Of a stretch of DNA of 64,000 bases, positions 8,222 through 17,238 are shown piece after piece (the first letter of the stretch is position 1; each line of letters opens with the position of its first letter). This DNA is from Nocardia altamirensis NBRC 108246 (lineage in GTDB: Bacteria > Actinomycetota > Actinomycetes > Mycobacteriales > Mycobacteriaceae). The stretch covers positions 1 to 64,000 of the forward strand of contig NZ_BDAY01000035.1 in the NCBI RefSeq assembly GCF_001612685.1, in the 5' to 3' direction. Below the pieces are notes generated by a model. That model was not told the DNA's origin and did no database searches. It worked only from the letters and a program-made list of their open reading frames with translations. The position numbers and the translations under genes were made by a program.

Positions 8222-9285
8222 TGGCCGGTATCCGTCTCGGCTTGACCCTGCGCCCGTTCGGCCTTCGTGGCCGCCCCGATCATGTGCGCCAGGCCGCGCT
8301 GGCCAGACTCGCCGAACACCTGGGGTATTCGGTGCTGTGGACCGCGGAGGAGACCGGTTCGGATGCGGCGACCCTGCTGGCCTGGCTGGCCGCGCAGACC
8401 AGCACGATCGAATTGGGCACCGCCGCAATGCAGATGCCCGGCCGCACTCCGGCGCTGACCGCGATGACCGCGGCAACGCTGGACGCGGTGTCCGGCGGCC
8501 GCCTCCGGCTCGGTCTCGGCATGTCGGGTCCACAGGTCGTCGAGGGCTGGCACGGGCAGCCGTTCACCGACCCGCTCGCACGCACCCGCGAATACGTCGA
8601 TGTGGTCCGTGCCGCGCTGCGCTCGAGCGGCAAACATCTTGTTTACCAAGGGAAATACCATCAACTGCCGATCCAGGGCGGGCCGGGGAAGCCGCTCGGG
8701 CTCGGCATGCGGCCGGTGCGCGAGCAGGTGCCGATCTACCTGGCCGCCGTCGGCCCCCGCAATCTGGAGCTGGCCGGCGAGATCGCCGACGGCTGGTTGT
8801 CGGTGCTGTTCGAACCGGAATCGGCGGACGTGTCGCTGGCCAGGCTGCGCGCGGGCCGCCGCGGCGACCTGACCGGCTTCGACGTGGCGGTGAGCGTGCC
8901 TGCGTTGGCAGGTGACGATCTCGCGGCCTGTCGTGACTCGGCGCGCGTGTACACCGCGCATCTGTTGGGCGGCATGGGCAGTCGCACCCACAACTTCTAC
9001 AACCAGCTGGCCGTGCGGATGGGCTACGGCGCGGCCGCGGACGAGGTGCAGCAGCACTACCTCGCCGGGCGGCTGCGGTCGGCGGTCGCCGCCGTTCCGG
9101 ATCGGCTGGTGGACCGCACCGCGCTGCTCGGCTCGGTGGACCGGATCGCCGACCGGCTGTCCGCCTACGCCGCGGCCGGGGTCAGCACGGTGTCGGTGAT
9201 CATGTCGACCCGTGACCTCGCCGCAGCGACCGCGACGGTGCGCGCCGTGGCGCAGGCGCTGAACAAATCCGGTCTCGGGAGGTAG
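8221..9285 (+). CDS. LLM-class flavin/F420-dependent oxidoreductase
   Basis: A 354-residue luciferase-like TIM-barrel protein. The motif GLGMSGPQVVEGWHG (near residues 99-113) is characteristic of the F420-dependent branch of LLM oxidoreductases in actinobacteria, and the N-terminal LGYSVLWTAEE is also family-typical. It starts on the last base of the ketoreductase stop (TGATG). Members reduce C=C or C=N bonds or oxidise alcohols with coenzyme F420. In this context it may saturate one double bond of the chain or modify the aromatic core; which of the two cannot be decided from the sequence. Confidence 0.82.
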   Translation: MAGIRLGLTLRPFGLRGRPDHVRQAALARLAEHLGYSVLWTAEETGSDAATLLAWLAAQTSTIELGTAAMQMPGRTPALTAMTAATLDAVSGGRLRLGLGMSGPQVVEGWHGQPFTDPLARTREYVDVVRAALRSSGKHLVYQGKYHQLPIQGGPGKPLGLGMRPVREQVPIYLAAVGPRNLELAGEIADGWLSVLFEPESADVSLARLRAGRRGDLTGFDVAVSVPALAGDDLAACRDSARVYTAHLLGGMGSRTHNFYNQLAVRMGYGAAADEVQQHYLAGRLRSAVAAVPDRLVDRTALLGSVDRIADRLSAYAAAGVSTVSVIMSTRDLAAATATVRAVAQALNKSGLGR

Positions 9286-9291
9286 CCGCGC

Positions 9292-10512
9292 ATGTACGAC
9301 GTCATCGTGGTCGGGGCCAGGTGCGCAGGCGCGCCTGCGGCAATGCTGTTGGCGCGCAAGGGTTACCGGGTGCTGCTGCTCGAACGCGCGCGCTTCCCCG
9401 CCGACACGGTCTCCACCCTCTACATCCATCAGCCCGGTGTCGCGCTGCTGGATCGATGGGGTCTGCGCGAGCCGCTGGCCGCGACCGGCTGTCCGCCGAT
9501 CAACTCCGCGCTGCACCAGGTCGGTGATATCCGCATCGAGGGCTGGGGCCTGCCGGTGGCGGGCATCGACGTCGCCTACGCGCCGCGTCGCACCGTGCTC
9601 GATCCGTTGCTCGCCGATGCCGCCGCATCGGCAGGCGCCACATTCCGGGACGGGTGCTCGGTGTCCGGGCTGGTCACCGAGCACGGCCGGGTGGCAGGCG
9701 TCCGACTCGGCCGGGACGCCACGGTGGTCCGCGCGCCACTGGTCGTCGGCGCGGACGGCATGCGCTCGCTGGTCGCCGCCGCGGCCTGCGCGCCGACGGT
9801 GCTGGAACAGCCGCGAAAGACCTGTATCTACTACGGTTTCTGGGCAGGCGTGCCTGCCCGGTTCGAGGCATACGGTGCGGCAGGGCGCTGGGTGTGCTGC
9901 GCGCCGACCCACGACGGCCGCACCCTGGTCGGCGTCTACTTTCCGCAGGACGAGTTCCCGCAGATCCGCGGCCGCGCCGAGCGGGCGTACCGGGAGGCGA
10001 TCGCCGCCACCGCACCCGATCTCCATCGACGATTGCTGTCCGGTCGGCAGGTCGGCAAGCTGTACGGCCATGGGACGCAACGGAATTTCTTCCGACAGCC
10101 GACCGGTCCTGGGTGGGTACTCCTGGGTGATGCTGCGCACCACAAGGATTCGATCAGCGGCGACGGCATCACCGACGCCTTCTGTCAGGCGCAGCTGCTG
10201 GCCGACAGTCTCGACGGCCTCGGTCCGCGCGGGCTCGCGGACCCGGCCGCACTCGACGCCGCGCTACACCGCTACGCGGTCGCGCAGCAATCCTTGCTGC
10301 TGCCGCGCTTCCAGGCGACGATGGTCAGCACCCGCCTCGCACCGCACCGCCGCCTCGGCGCGCTCGCCATGATCGCCGCCGATCCCGTGCGCACCACCCG
10401 ATACTTCACCGGCGTCGCCGGTGTCGACCATGCCATCGAATCCCTCGTCAATCCTCTGAGTCCGAGCGACAGCGATGTCCTCGCGACTGTCGGGAAGGAA
10501 GTACCCACGTGA
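9292..10512 (+). CDS. FAD-dependent oxidoreductase, geranylgeranyl reductase/PHBH type
   Basis: A 406-residue flavoprotein starting with the variant dinucleotide-binding motif VVGARCAGAPAAMLL and carrying the second FAD motif VLLGDAAHHKDSISGDG near residue 280. Such proteins are either aromatic hydroxylases or isoprenoid/polyene C=C reductases. A GGGAGG site lies about eight bases before the ATG. It is coupled to the transacylase by GTGA overlap. Together with the preceding LLM enzyme it is the obvious candidate for tailoring oxidation or hydroxylation in the pathway. Confidence 0.8.
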   Translation: MYDVIVVGARCAGAPAAMLLARKGYRVLLLERARFPADTVSTLYIHQPGVALLDRWGLREPLAATGCPPINSALHQVGDIRIEGWGLPVAGIDVAYAPRRTVLDPLLADAAASAGATFRDGCSVSGLVTEHGRVAGVRLGRDATVVRAPLVVGADGMRSLVAAAACAPTVLEQPRKTCIYYGFWAGVPARFEAYGAAGRWVCCAPTHDGRTLVGVYFPQDEFPQIRGRAERAYREAIAATAPDLHRRLLSGRQVGKLYGHGTQRNFFRQPTGPGWVLLGDAAHHKDSISGDGITDAFCQAQLLADSLDGLGPRGLADPAALDAALHRYAVAQQSLLLPRFQATMVSTRLAPHRRLGALAMIAADPVRTTRYFTGVAGVDHAIESLVNPLSPSDSDVLATVGKEVPT

Positions 10513-11462
10513 CCACCTCTGATTTCGGCGTTGTGTTTCCCGGTCAGGGAAACAAGCACGAACTGGTGGAAGAGGCGCTGTTGCGCCACCGCACCCACCC
10601 GCTGGTGCAGCAGTTGTTCGCGACCTTCGGCGCGCTGGAGGTGGACGACCTCGACCTCTTCGACACCGCGGTCGCGCAGCCGGTGACCTATGCACTCGGC
10701 ATCGCCGCGGTGGAAACGCAGTTCGGTGTGGGAACCCGGTTACCGCTGGTGTTCGGGCACAGTCTCGGTGAGCTCACCGCGGCCGCCTGCGCTGGAATCA
10801 TCGACGTGCACATGGGCTTTCAGCTCGCCCTCAAACGGGGCAGGCTGTGCCGTGACCGCAACGGTCGTGCGGAGGGGGCGATGGTGGCGGTGGTGGCGAC
10901 CTCGTTCCACGAGATCGAGTGGCTGCGCAGATGGGTGCTGGCGCAACACCCAGGAGTCTTGGAAATCGCGGGCTTCAACAGCAGGCGCCAAGCCGTGGTG
11001 TCGGGTGATGCCCCGCTGGTGGCGAGGTTCGTCGAGCTGGCCGACGAGGAAGGTCTGCGCACCGAGCCGCTGCCGATCGACGGCGCGTTCCACAGCCCAC
11101 GGATGGTTGTGGTACTGCCTGCCTGGCGGCGGGCAGTGCAGGCCGCGGAGTTCCGGACCGGCCATTCGCCGTTCCTGTCCACGGTCGATGCCCGCCCGCA
11201 CACCGATCCGGACGAGATCCGCGAGCTACTGATCCGGGCGATGCTGATGCCGGTGCGTTGGAGCGAAACCGTGGCGACGGCACGCGAATTCGGCGTCGCC
11301 GGATTGCTGGATGCCGGGCCGGGGCAGACGCTGCTCACGCTGGCCAAGCGCGATCCGATCGTGCCGATGGCGGCGCTGGCCGACCATCAGCCCGAACGGG
11401 CGCCGCGCGCGGTGCTCCCGGACGGACCGATCACGCCGGAGCCGGTCACCGGACGAGGATGA
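10509..11462 (+). CDS. malonyl-CoA:ACP transacylase (FabD-like)
   Basis: A 317-residue acyltransferase with N-terminal VVFPGQGNK, the nucleophile elbow GHSLGE (Ser85) and AFHSPRM containing the catalytic histidine. It supplies malonyl extender units to the cluster ACPs. Type II PKS clusters often borrow FabD from primary metabolism, so a dedicated copy suggests a self-contained line. The last 17 bases overlap the 3' end of the convergent SARP gene, which marks the end of this operon. Confidence 0.9.
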   Translation: MTTSDFGVVFPGQGNKHELVEEALLRHRTHPLVQQLFATFGALEVDDLDLFDTAVAQPVTYALGIAAVETQFGVGTRLPLVFGHSLGELTAAACAGIIDVHMGFQLALKRGRLCRDRNGRAEGAMVAVVATSFHEIEWLRRWVLAQHPGVLEIAGFNSRRQAVVSGDAPLVARFVELADEEGLRTEPLPIDGAFHSPRMVVVLPAWRRAVQAAEFRTGHSPFLSTVDARPHTDPDEIRELLIRAMLMPVRWSETVATAREFGVAGLLDAGPGQTLLTLAKRDPIVPMAALADHQPERAPRAVLPDGPITPEPVTGRG

Positions 11463-14412
11463 ACGGCACCAGGTCGGCGAGCGGACTGGCGTAGCCGCGG
11501 TCGAATTCCTTCTGGAACACCGGCTCCGGCAGGTCGTCGCGGCATTTGGCTTCTGCGTAGTCGTATACCGCCCGCCACTCCCGTGAGCCGCCGAACCAGC
11601 CGCGGCCCATGGCGTCCCAGCACTGATGGGCGGCGCCGAGAGCGCGCGCGGCACTGCGTGATTGGCCGAGGTCGACCAGCGTCCGCGCGAGTTGTTCGAA
11701 ACCGGCGGCCAGGCCGACCATGTCGCGGAACCGGTGTTTGAAGATCAGCGTCTCGAGGACGAGGGCCAGGGCCTGCTCCAGATTGCCGAGTGTGTAGGTG
11801 GCCCAGGACAGTACGTACAGCCCGTAGGAGTGGATCCACTCGTCCTCGACGGCGGCGCACAGTTGCAGCGCATGCCGCAGGTGCTCGATGGCGGTGTGCG
11901 GGTCGTCGGTCATGACGCACGCCATCGCCAACTGGATGCCGCACAGTGCCGAAAGGCTCGGGTCGCCGCCGTATTCCCGGTAGCGGGTGAAGGCCTGCAC
12001 CAGTGTGGCTTTCGCGGTGGTGACCTCGTTGCCGATCAGGTCGCCGGAGCCGCGGATGTGCAGGATGTGGGTCAGCGTCAGCTGGTCATCGAGGTTGGTG
12101 GCGAGCTGCCAGGCCTCGTCCAGCTTGTCGCGCGCCTGGATCTGGTCGCCCTGCAGGAAATCGATTCTGGCACTGACCCATAGCGCGGTGGCCCGCGCGG
12201 GCGATGGCTCGTCGGACGCGGCCAGCGCGACATTGAGCCAATGCTGGCCCTCAGCGGTGTAATCGCAACCCGCCCAGAGCAGATGGAGTCCGGCGGCCAG
12301 TCGCTGCGCGGCCTCGGTCTGGCCGGGGGAGGTGATGCAGTGATCGAAGGCTGCACGAAGATTGGCCAGCTCGGTGCGGATTCGGTTCAGCCGGTCCAGC
12401 TGTCCTGGCCCGAACCAGGATCGCTGGGTGGTCTCGACCACCTGCAGGTAATAGTCGCGGTGCCGGTTCAGGAATCGGATGTCTTGGCCGGATTTCCGCA
12501 AGTGCTGTCTGCCGTAATCGCTGACGCTCTCCAGCATGCGGAAGCGGACGCCGATCGGATGCGTCTCCCTGGCGAAAATGGACTTGTCGACCAGGTTCGC
12601 CATCAGCGCGGTGAAGTCGGCGCCGCCGAGAGTCTCGTCGCGGCAGACGGTTTCGGCGGCGGACAGGTCGAAGGTGCCGCGGAATATCGACAGCCGCGCC
12701 CACAGAGTCTGTTCCTCGGGCGAACACAGGTCGAAACTCCAGTCGATGGTGGCGCGCAGGGTGTGGTGCCGCTTGGGTGCGCTGCGATGTCCGGAGGCAA
12801 GGGCCTGGAAGCGATCGGTGAGCCTGCGTAGTAGATCATCGAGCGACAGCACCCGCAGTTGGACCGCGGCCAGCTCGATGGCCAGCGGAATACCCTCCAG
12901 CCTGCGACAGATCTGGACGGCGAGTTCGGGGTCGCGCAGTTCCGGCGACGCCAGCTCACCCACCGTGGCCGCCGCACGGTCCCAGAACAATTCGACCGCG
13001 GGGTTGTGCTCGGTCGCCGGCGGACACGCGAGCGGCGGTACTGCCAGAATGCGTTCGCCCTGCAGGGTCAACGCCTGTCGGCTGGTCACCAGGATTCGCA
13101 GGTGCGGCAGGCTGCGCAGCAGGGTGTCGACTAGGTCGGCGCAGGCGTCGACCATGCGCTCGCAGTTGTCAAGGAGCAGTAGGGCATCGGCGCCGACCAG
13201 CCTGCTGATCAACTGTTCGAGCAGGGTCGGCGCCGTGCGATCTCGAATGTCGAAGATCTCCAGCACCTGATGGATGAGCAGGTCCGGCTGATCGAGCAGG
13301 GACAGGTCGAGATACCAGATGCCGCCGGGGAAGCTGTCGGCGACCTGACGGGTCGATTCGATGGCCAGCCTGCTCTTTCCGACGCCGCCGACGCCGGTGA
13401 GCGTGACCAGATGGGACGCGCCGAGCAGGCCGACCAAGGTCGACACCTCGCTGTCGCGCCCGATGAAGTTCGTCGGAGGGACGGGCACGATGTTGCCGAG
13501 CGGGCGTGCCGGTCCGGCGGTCGGCGGTGCTTCCTGAGGGTGGATGGTCGGGAGTAACTCGCGGGGCCCGACGGACTCACCGTTGAGGATGGCGGTCTGC
13601 AGGCGTTGCAACTCGTAGCCGGGTTCTATCCCGAGTTCCTCGGTGAGAATCGTGCGCGCGCGTTGATAGGCGGACAGCGCTTCGGCCCGTCTGCCCGCAC
13701 AGGCGAGGGTGGTGACGAGCAGACCCCAGAAACGTTCCTGAAAAGGGGAGTCGGCGACGAATTGCTCCAACTCGCTCACGATGGCTTCGTGATCGCCGAG
13801 CAGTATCTTCGCCTGGAACTTCGTTTCCAGCATTCCGGTTCTGATCTCGGTGAGGCGGGCGAATTCGGCCCTTGCCCATTCACTGGGGCGTACGTCGGAC
13901 AGCGGATCACCGCGCCACATTTCCAATCCGCCCGCGATGGCGTTGACCGCGGCCGCCGGATTTCCCGACGTAAGGATATTGCGCGCCGACCGCGCTGTGC
14001 TCTCGAAGAGGCGCGCATCGGAGTCGATATTCTCGGGCAGCGCAAAGCCTGCGCCATCGGTCGCGACCAGTCCGCCGAATCCCGCGCTCGACAGTTGTGC
14101 GCGCAGCCTGGTGAGGTGGCTGCGCAAGGTGTTCGGCGCGGTGCGCGGTGGGCTGTCGTCCCACAGCGCTCGGATCATAGCCTGTCGAGTGATAGGTTCG
14201 CCCGGTTGAATTCCTAAGCGCGCCATCAATGTTCGAGGGACGCTGCCCTGCAGGCTGATCGGCCCGTGTGGTCCGTCTACCTGTACCGAGCCCAGCAATC
14301 GGACGATGCGCCGCCCTTCCGCTTCGATCTGCGGCGCGTCATCGTTGGGCTGTCCCACCGGATCCGACCCCCTGGAGCAACTCGAAGCTTTCCCCATGAT
14401 AATTTCTATCAC
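11446..14412 (-). CDS. SARP/AfsR-like transcriptional regulator (wHTH-BTAD-NB-ARC-TPR)
   Basis: A 988-residue pathway regulator. Residues about 35-115 form an OmpR-type winged helix (RTLMARLGIQPGEPITRQ), 120-270 the bacterial transcriptional activation domain (EELGIEPGYELQRLQ), then an NB-ARC ATPase with Walker A GVGGVGKSRLA near residue 343 and LLLLDNCE as Walker B, followed by TPR-like helices. SARPs activate secondary-metabolite operons by binding direct repeats. The frame opens with GTG at 14412; an ATG five codons in (14397) is an equally likely start. It lies between the polyketide and phenazine halves, which suggests that it controls both. Confidence 0.9.
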   Translation of the reverse strand: MIEIIMGKASSCSRGSDPVGQPNDDAPQIEAEGRRIVRLLGSVQVDGPHGPISLQGSVPRTLMARLGIQPGEPITRQAMIRALWDDSPPRTAPNTLRSHLTRLRAQLSSAGFGGLVATDGAGFALPENIDSDARLFESTARSARNILTSGNPAAAVNAIAGGLEMWRGDPLSDVRPSEWARAEFARLTEIRTGMLETKFQAKILLGDHEAIVSELEQFVADSPFQERFWGLLVTTLACAGRRAEALSAYQRARTILTEELGIEPGYELQRLQTAILNGESVGPRELLPTIHPQEAPPTAGPARPLGNIVPVPPTNFIGRDSEVSTLVGLLGASHLVTLTGVGGVGKSRLAIESTRQVADSFPGGIWYLDLSLLDQPDLLIHQVLEIFDIRDRTAPTLLEQLISRLVGADALLLLDNCERMVDACADLVDTLLRSLPHLRILVTSRQALTLQGERILAVPPLACPPATEHNPAVELFWDRAAATVGELASPELRDPELAVQICRRLEGIPLAIELAAVQLRVLSLDDLLRRLTDRFQALASGHRSAPKRHHTLRATIDWSFDLCSPEEQTLWARLSIFRGTFDLSAAETVCRDETLGGADFTALMANLVDKSIFARETHPIGVRFRMLESVSDYGRQHLRKSGQDIRFLNRHRDYYLQVVETTQRSWFGPGQLDRLNRIRTELANLRAAFDHCITSPGQTEAAQRLAAGLHLLWAGCDYTAEGQHWLNVALAASDEPSPARATALWVSARIDFLQGDQIQARDKLDEAWQLATNLDDQLTLTHILHIRGSGDLIGNEVTTAKATLVQAFTRYREYGGDPSLSALCGIQLAMACVMTDDPHTAIEHLRHALQLCAAVEDEWIHSYGLYVLSWATYTLGNLEQALALVLETLIFKHRFRDMVGLAAGFEQLARTLVDLGQSRSAARALGAAHQCWDAMGRGWFGGSREWRAVYDYAEAKCRDDLPEPVFQKEFDRGYASPLADLVPFILVR

Positions 14413-14462
14413 GGTCTGGACAAGACGTTAGTTCAAGGGGATCTTGAATGCCTAGTCGGCGT

Positions 14463-14488
14463 AAAAAAACTTCGTAGATTTCAGAAGT
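14463..14488 (-). terminator. weak intrinsic terminator after the DAHP synthase gene
   Basis: Read on the complement strand, ACTTC and GAAGT (14484-14488 and 14469-14473) can form a 5-bp stem with a 10-base loop, immediately followed by a run of seven T (A tract at 14463-14469). The stem is short, so termination strength is uncertain, but a T7 run is rare in this high-GC DNA and lies between the DAHP synthase and the SARP gene. Confidence 0.35.
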
Positions 14489-14540
14489 GCACGATGGATC
14501 ATTCGTGGTTCACGGCGTGATCATCGATGTATCAGCTGAG

Positions 14541-15785
14541 TCACTGAGACACTCGATGTGTCATCGATAGGCCGTGCGCATTGCCTTTAGTTGAATTCTT
14601 CACTTGGTTGGGTGTCGCCGCAAGCGGTTCGCCAAAGCGACTATTTGGTTTGTAATGCGGTCGAATCTCGGCCGCAGGTATTCGCGCGCGCGACTCGGCA
14701 ACCGCGTCTGCCAGATGTTCGAGCTGGTAAGCGGTCGTTTCCCAATCGAGGCACCCGTCAGTGATGGACTGACCGTATGTGAGATCGGCGGCCCGGCCCA
14801 GCACGAGATCCTGGCGGCCCGCGACGAGGAAGCTCTCCAACATGACCCCGACCACGCCGCGATCACCCCTGGCGATGCGGTCGGCGACATCGGCGACCAC
14901 GTCCACCTGACGGGTATGAGTTTTGTTCGAGTTGCCGTGGCTCGCGTCGATCACCACCCGCTGCGGGAGCGCCGACTTCTCCAGTCGGATGCGGGTTTCC
15001 GCGACGGACGCCGCGTCGTAGTTGGGGCCTGCGGCGCCGCCGCGCAAGATCACGTGACAGTCGGTGTTGCCGGTGCTTCGGACCAGGACGGCGCGACCGT
15101 CTAGGTCGGTCCCGGGGAAGACATGGCCGGCACCGGCCGCGCGCACACCGTCGACGGCCACCTGTACGTCGCCGTCGGTGCCGTTCTTGATGCCGACCGG
15201 CATCGGCAGCGCACTGGCGAGTTGCCTGTGCACCTGGCTCGCGGCGGTACGGGCGCCAATTGCACCGTAGGACACCAGATCCGCGAGGTAGTTCGTGGTG
15301 AACGGGTCGAGGAATTCGCAGGCGATCGGCAAGCCGAGTGCGGTGATGTCGACCAGCAACGCGCGACCCAACCGCAGGCCCGCGTCGATATCGCAGCTGC
15401 CGTCCAGTCGCGGATCGTTGATCAGGCCCTTCCAGCCGAGTGCGGTGCGCGGCTTCTCGAAATAGACACGCATCACCAGATGCAGGTGCTCGGACAGCTC
15501 GTCGGCCGCGGCGGCCAGGCGGCGGGCGTAGTCGAGAGCCGCCGCGGGATCGTGGATCGAACAGGGGCCGACCACCACCATGAGGCGATCGTCGGCGCGG
15601 TTCAGCACGTCCACCGTCGCCCGGCGTCCGGCACGGATGATGGCGGCGTGCGAGTCGTCGATCGGATGCGCGCGCCGCACCTCGGCGGGTGAGACCAACG
15701 GTGACGTGCTCGTCGTGCGCTGTTCGGCCAGGTCGGCGGGGTCGGCATAGCAGGGCTGCGGCAGGAGGTCGGCAACGATCGCCAT
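14541..15785 (-). CDS. class I 3-deoxy-7-phosphoheptulonate (DAHP) synthase
   Basis: A 414-residue AroF/G/H-type enzyme condensing PEP and erythrose-4-phosphate, the first shikimate step. Key motifs are VVVGPCSIHDP near residue 75, GIKNGTDG, LRGG and DASHGNSNK. Phenazine clusters of pseudomonads carry a class II enzyme (PhzC) here; this one is class I. The start is taken at ATG 15785 because AGAAGGG lies eight bases upstream; an in-frame ATG at 15803 is possible. It faces away from the phzB-phzG operon, so a shared 254-bp control region probably drives both and boosts chorismate supply. Confidence 0.9.
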   Translation of the reverse strand: MAIVADLLPQPCYADPADLAEQRTTSTSPLVSPAEVRRAHPIDDSHAAIIRAGRRATVDVLNRADDRLMVVVGPCSIHDPAAALDYARRLAAAADELSEHLHLVMRVYFEKPRTALGWKGLINDPRLDGSCDIDAGLRLGRALLVDITALGLPIACEFLDPFTTNYLADLVSYGAIGARTAASQVHRQLASALPMPVGIKNGTDGDVQVAVDGVRAAGAGHVFPGTDLDGRAVLVRSTGNTDCHVILRGGAAGPNYDAASVAETRIRLEKSALPQRVVIDASHGNSNKTHTRQVDVVADVADRIARGDRGVVGVMLESFLVAGRQDLVLGRAADLTYGQSITDGCLDWETTAYQLEHLADAVAESRARIPAAEIRPHYKPNSRFGEPLAATPNQVKNSTKGNAHGLSMTHRVSQ

Positions 15786-15811
15786 CGTCGGCACCCTTCT
15801 CATCAGGTTTG

Positions 15812-15840
15812 TCGAACGGCATCCGACCGCGGCCCGTGGG
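15812..15840 (+). promoter_or_regulatory. possible SARP-type direct repeats in the DAHP synthase/phzB intergenic region
   Basis: TCGAACG at 15812 and CCGACCG at 15823 are heptamers spaced exactly 11 bases apart, with a weaker CCGTGGG at 15834. SARP regulators recognise heptamer direct repeats of the TCGAGCG kind with 11-base period. The match is imperfect and no clear -10 element was placed, so this is only a candidate. Confidence 0.25.
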
Positions 15841-16039
15841 CGGGACAGATGTCCTTCCAGCCCGGAATGGGGCTCCCGGGCAAGATCTTCCGGAACGCGA
15901 AACAGATACGACCCGGATTCGACGCCTGGCGTGCGCGCTGTATCCACCGGCGCGGAGATCGACTCTTTCTCACGTCCAGCCTGCACCGCCGCAGCCGCCA
16001 GACCGGTGGCTCGGCCGCCTGACTCAGTGGAGCGAAACC

Positions 16040-16540
16040 ATGACGACCACAACGGAATCCGGTTCTCCCTCGTCCGACCTCGGCACCGACGACACCACCC
16101 GCGCCGCCAATCGCGAGATCGTGGCGACCTACATGGCCTGCCGCGGGCAAGACCGGCTGCGCAGGCATCTGCTCTTCACCGAGGACGGCATCGGGGGGTT
16201 GTGGACCACCGAGACCGGCGAGCCGATCGTCATCACCGGACGCGATCGCCTCGGCGACCACGCCGTCTGGTCGCTGCAATGCTTTCCCGATTGGGCGTGG
16301 ACCGAGGTGGAGATCTTCGATACCCAAGACCCGAACCGGTTCTGGGTCGAATGCCGTGGCGAAGGCGCGATCATTTTCCCCGGTTACGAGCGCGGGCACT
16401 ACGTGAACCATTTCATCCATTCCTTCCAGTTCGAGAACGGCCTGATCAAGGCGCAGCGCGAATTCATGAACCCGTGCATGCAGTTTCGGGCGCTCGGCAT
16501 CGATGTGCCTGCGATCCGCCGCGAGGGCATCCCCACTTAG
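16040..16540 (+). CDS. phzB: phenazine biosynthesis protein PhzB/PhzA
   Basis: A 166-residue NTF2/SnoaL-fold protein. The stretches RHLLFTEDG, GLWTTETGEPIVI, AVWSLQCFPDW, FWVECRGEG, HFIHSFQFENG and the ending VPAIRREGIPT match the PhzA/PhzB family along its whole length. PhzB catalyses or templates condensation of two molecules of the PhzF product to the phenazine ring precursor. Only one copy is present, as in actinobacterial clusters, whereas pseudomonads have an A/B pair. The ATG at 16040 has GGAG nine bases upstream. It is the first gene of the phz operon. Confidence 0.95.
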   Translation: MTTTTESGSPSSDLGTDDTTRAANREIVATYMACRGQDRLRRHLLFTEDGIGGLWTTETGEPIVITGRDRLGDHAVWSLQCFPDWAWTEVEIFDTQDPNRFWVECRGEGAIIFPGYERGHYVNHFIHSFQFENGLIKAQREFMNPCMQFRALGIDVPAIRREGIPT

Positions 16541-16578
16541 CCCTGCACCGGTCGAGGCCTCTTTGGAAGGAGTAGCCG

Positions 16579-17238
16579 ATGGCGGTCGACGCCACGGACC
16601 TGCACGAACCGGCGGCCGCCCCACCGGGGCTGCCCACTATCGAGAACTATGTTCTGCCCCCGCCGTTTCCGGCGAGCAGCACCACATGGGCACTCGACCC
16701 CGCGCGCGTCGCACTGCTCGTGCACGACATGCAGGAGTACTTTCTGCGGGCGCTCCCGGACGCGATGCGCGATCGGCTGGTCGGCAACACCGTCGCCGTC
16801 CGGGAATGGTGTGACAGCGTGCACGCTCCCGTCGCGTTCACCGCACAGCCAGGCCGGATGACCCCGACGCAGCGCGGCCTGCTCGCCGACTTCTGGGGAC
16901 CGGGGATGCGGACCACCCCGGCGGATCGGCGGATCGTGCCGGAACTCGCTCCCGGCGAGGCGGATTGGTCGATCACCAAGTGGCGCTACAGCGCGTTCCA
17001 CCACACCGACCTGCTGGCCAGGTTGCGCGCCGCCGGGCGGGATCAGCTGCTCATCTGCGGTGTCTACGCCCATGTCGGGATACTCGCGACGGCGATCGAC
17101 GCGTTCAGCCACGATGTCCAGCCCTTCGTAGTCGCCGACGCGACAGCCGATTTCACCGCGGCCGAGCATGCCGATGCACTGCGCTACGTAGCGCGGCGCT
17201 GCGGTGTCGTCCTGGTCAGCGCCGAGGTGCCGCGATGA
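16579..17238 (+). CDS. phzD: isochorismatase PhzD (ADIC hydrolase)
   Basis: A 219-residue isochorismatase-fold enzyme that hydrolyses 2-amino-2-deoxyisochorismate (made by PhzE) to trans-2,3-dihydro-3-hydroxyanthranilate (DHHA) and pyruvate. Asp50 in VHDMQEYF and Lys134 in SITKWRYSAF are the expected catalytic residues; in the segment LICGVYAHVGILAT the nucleophilic cysteine of cysteine-hydrolase relatives is absent, as in PhzD and EntB. A GAAGGAG-like site precedes the ATG. The stop overlaps the phzE start (ATGA at 17235). Context excludes a siderophore EntB role because no DHB dehydrogenase is present. Confidence 0.95.
   Translation: MAVDATDLHEPAAAPPGLPTIENYVLPPPFPASSTTWALDPARVALLVHDMQEYFLRALPDAMRDRLVGNTVAVREWCDSVHAPVAFTAQPGRMTPTQRGLLADFWGPGMRTTPADRRIVPELAPGEADWSITKWRYSAFHHTDLLARLRAAGRDQLLICGVYAHVGILATAIDAFSHDVQPFVVADATADFTAAEHADALRYVARRCGVVLVSAEVPR

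Noticed and set aside
8173..10143. 656-codon open frame on the complement across the LLM and FAD genes
   Set aside because: It has no family-like sequence, and the opposite strand carries two well-recognised enzymes. It is a codon-bias shadow.
14521..14571. ATCGATG-type repeats considered as an integration or attachment site
   Set aside because: Copies are short and overlap the end of the DAHP synthase gene; no integrase or second copy was found.
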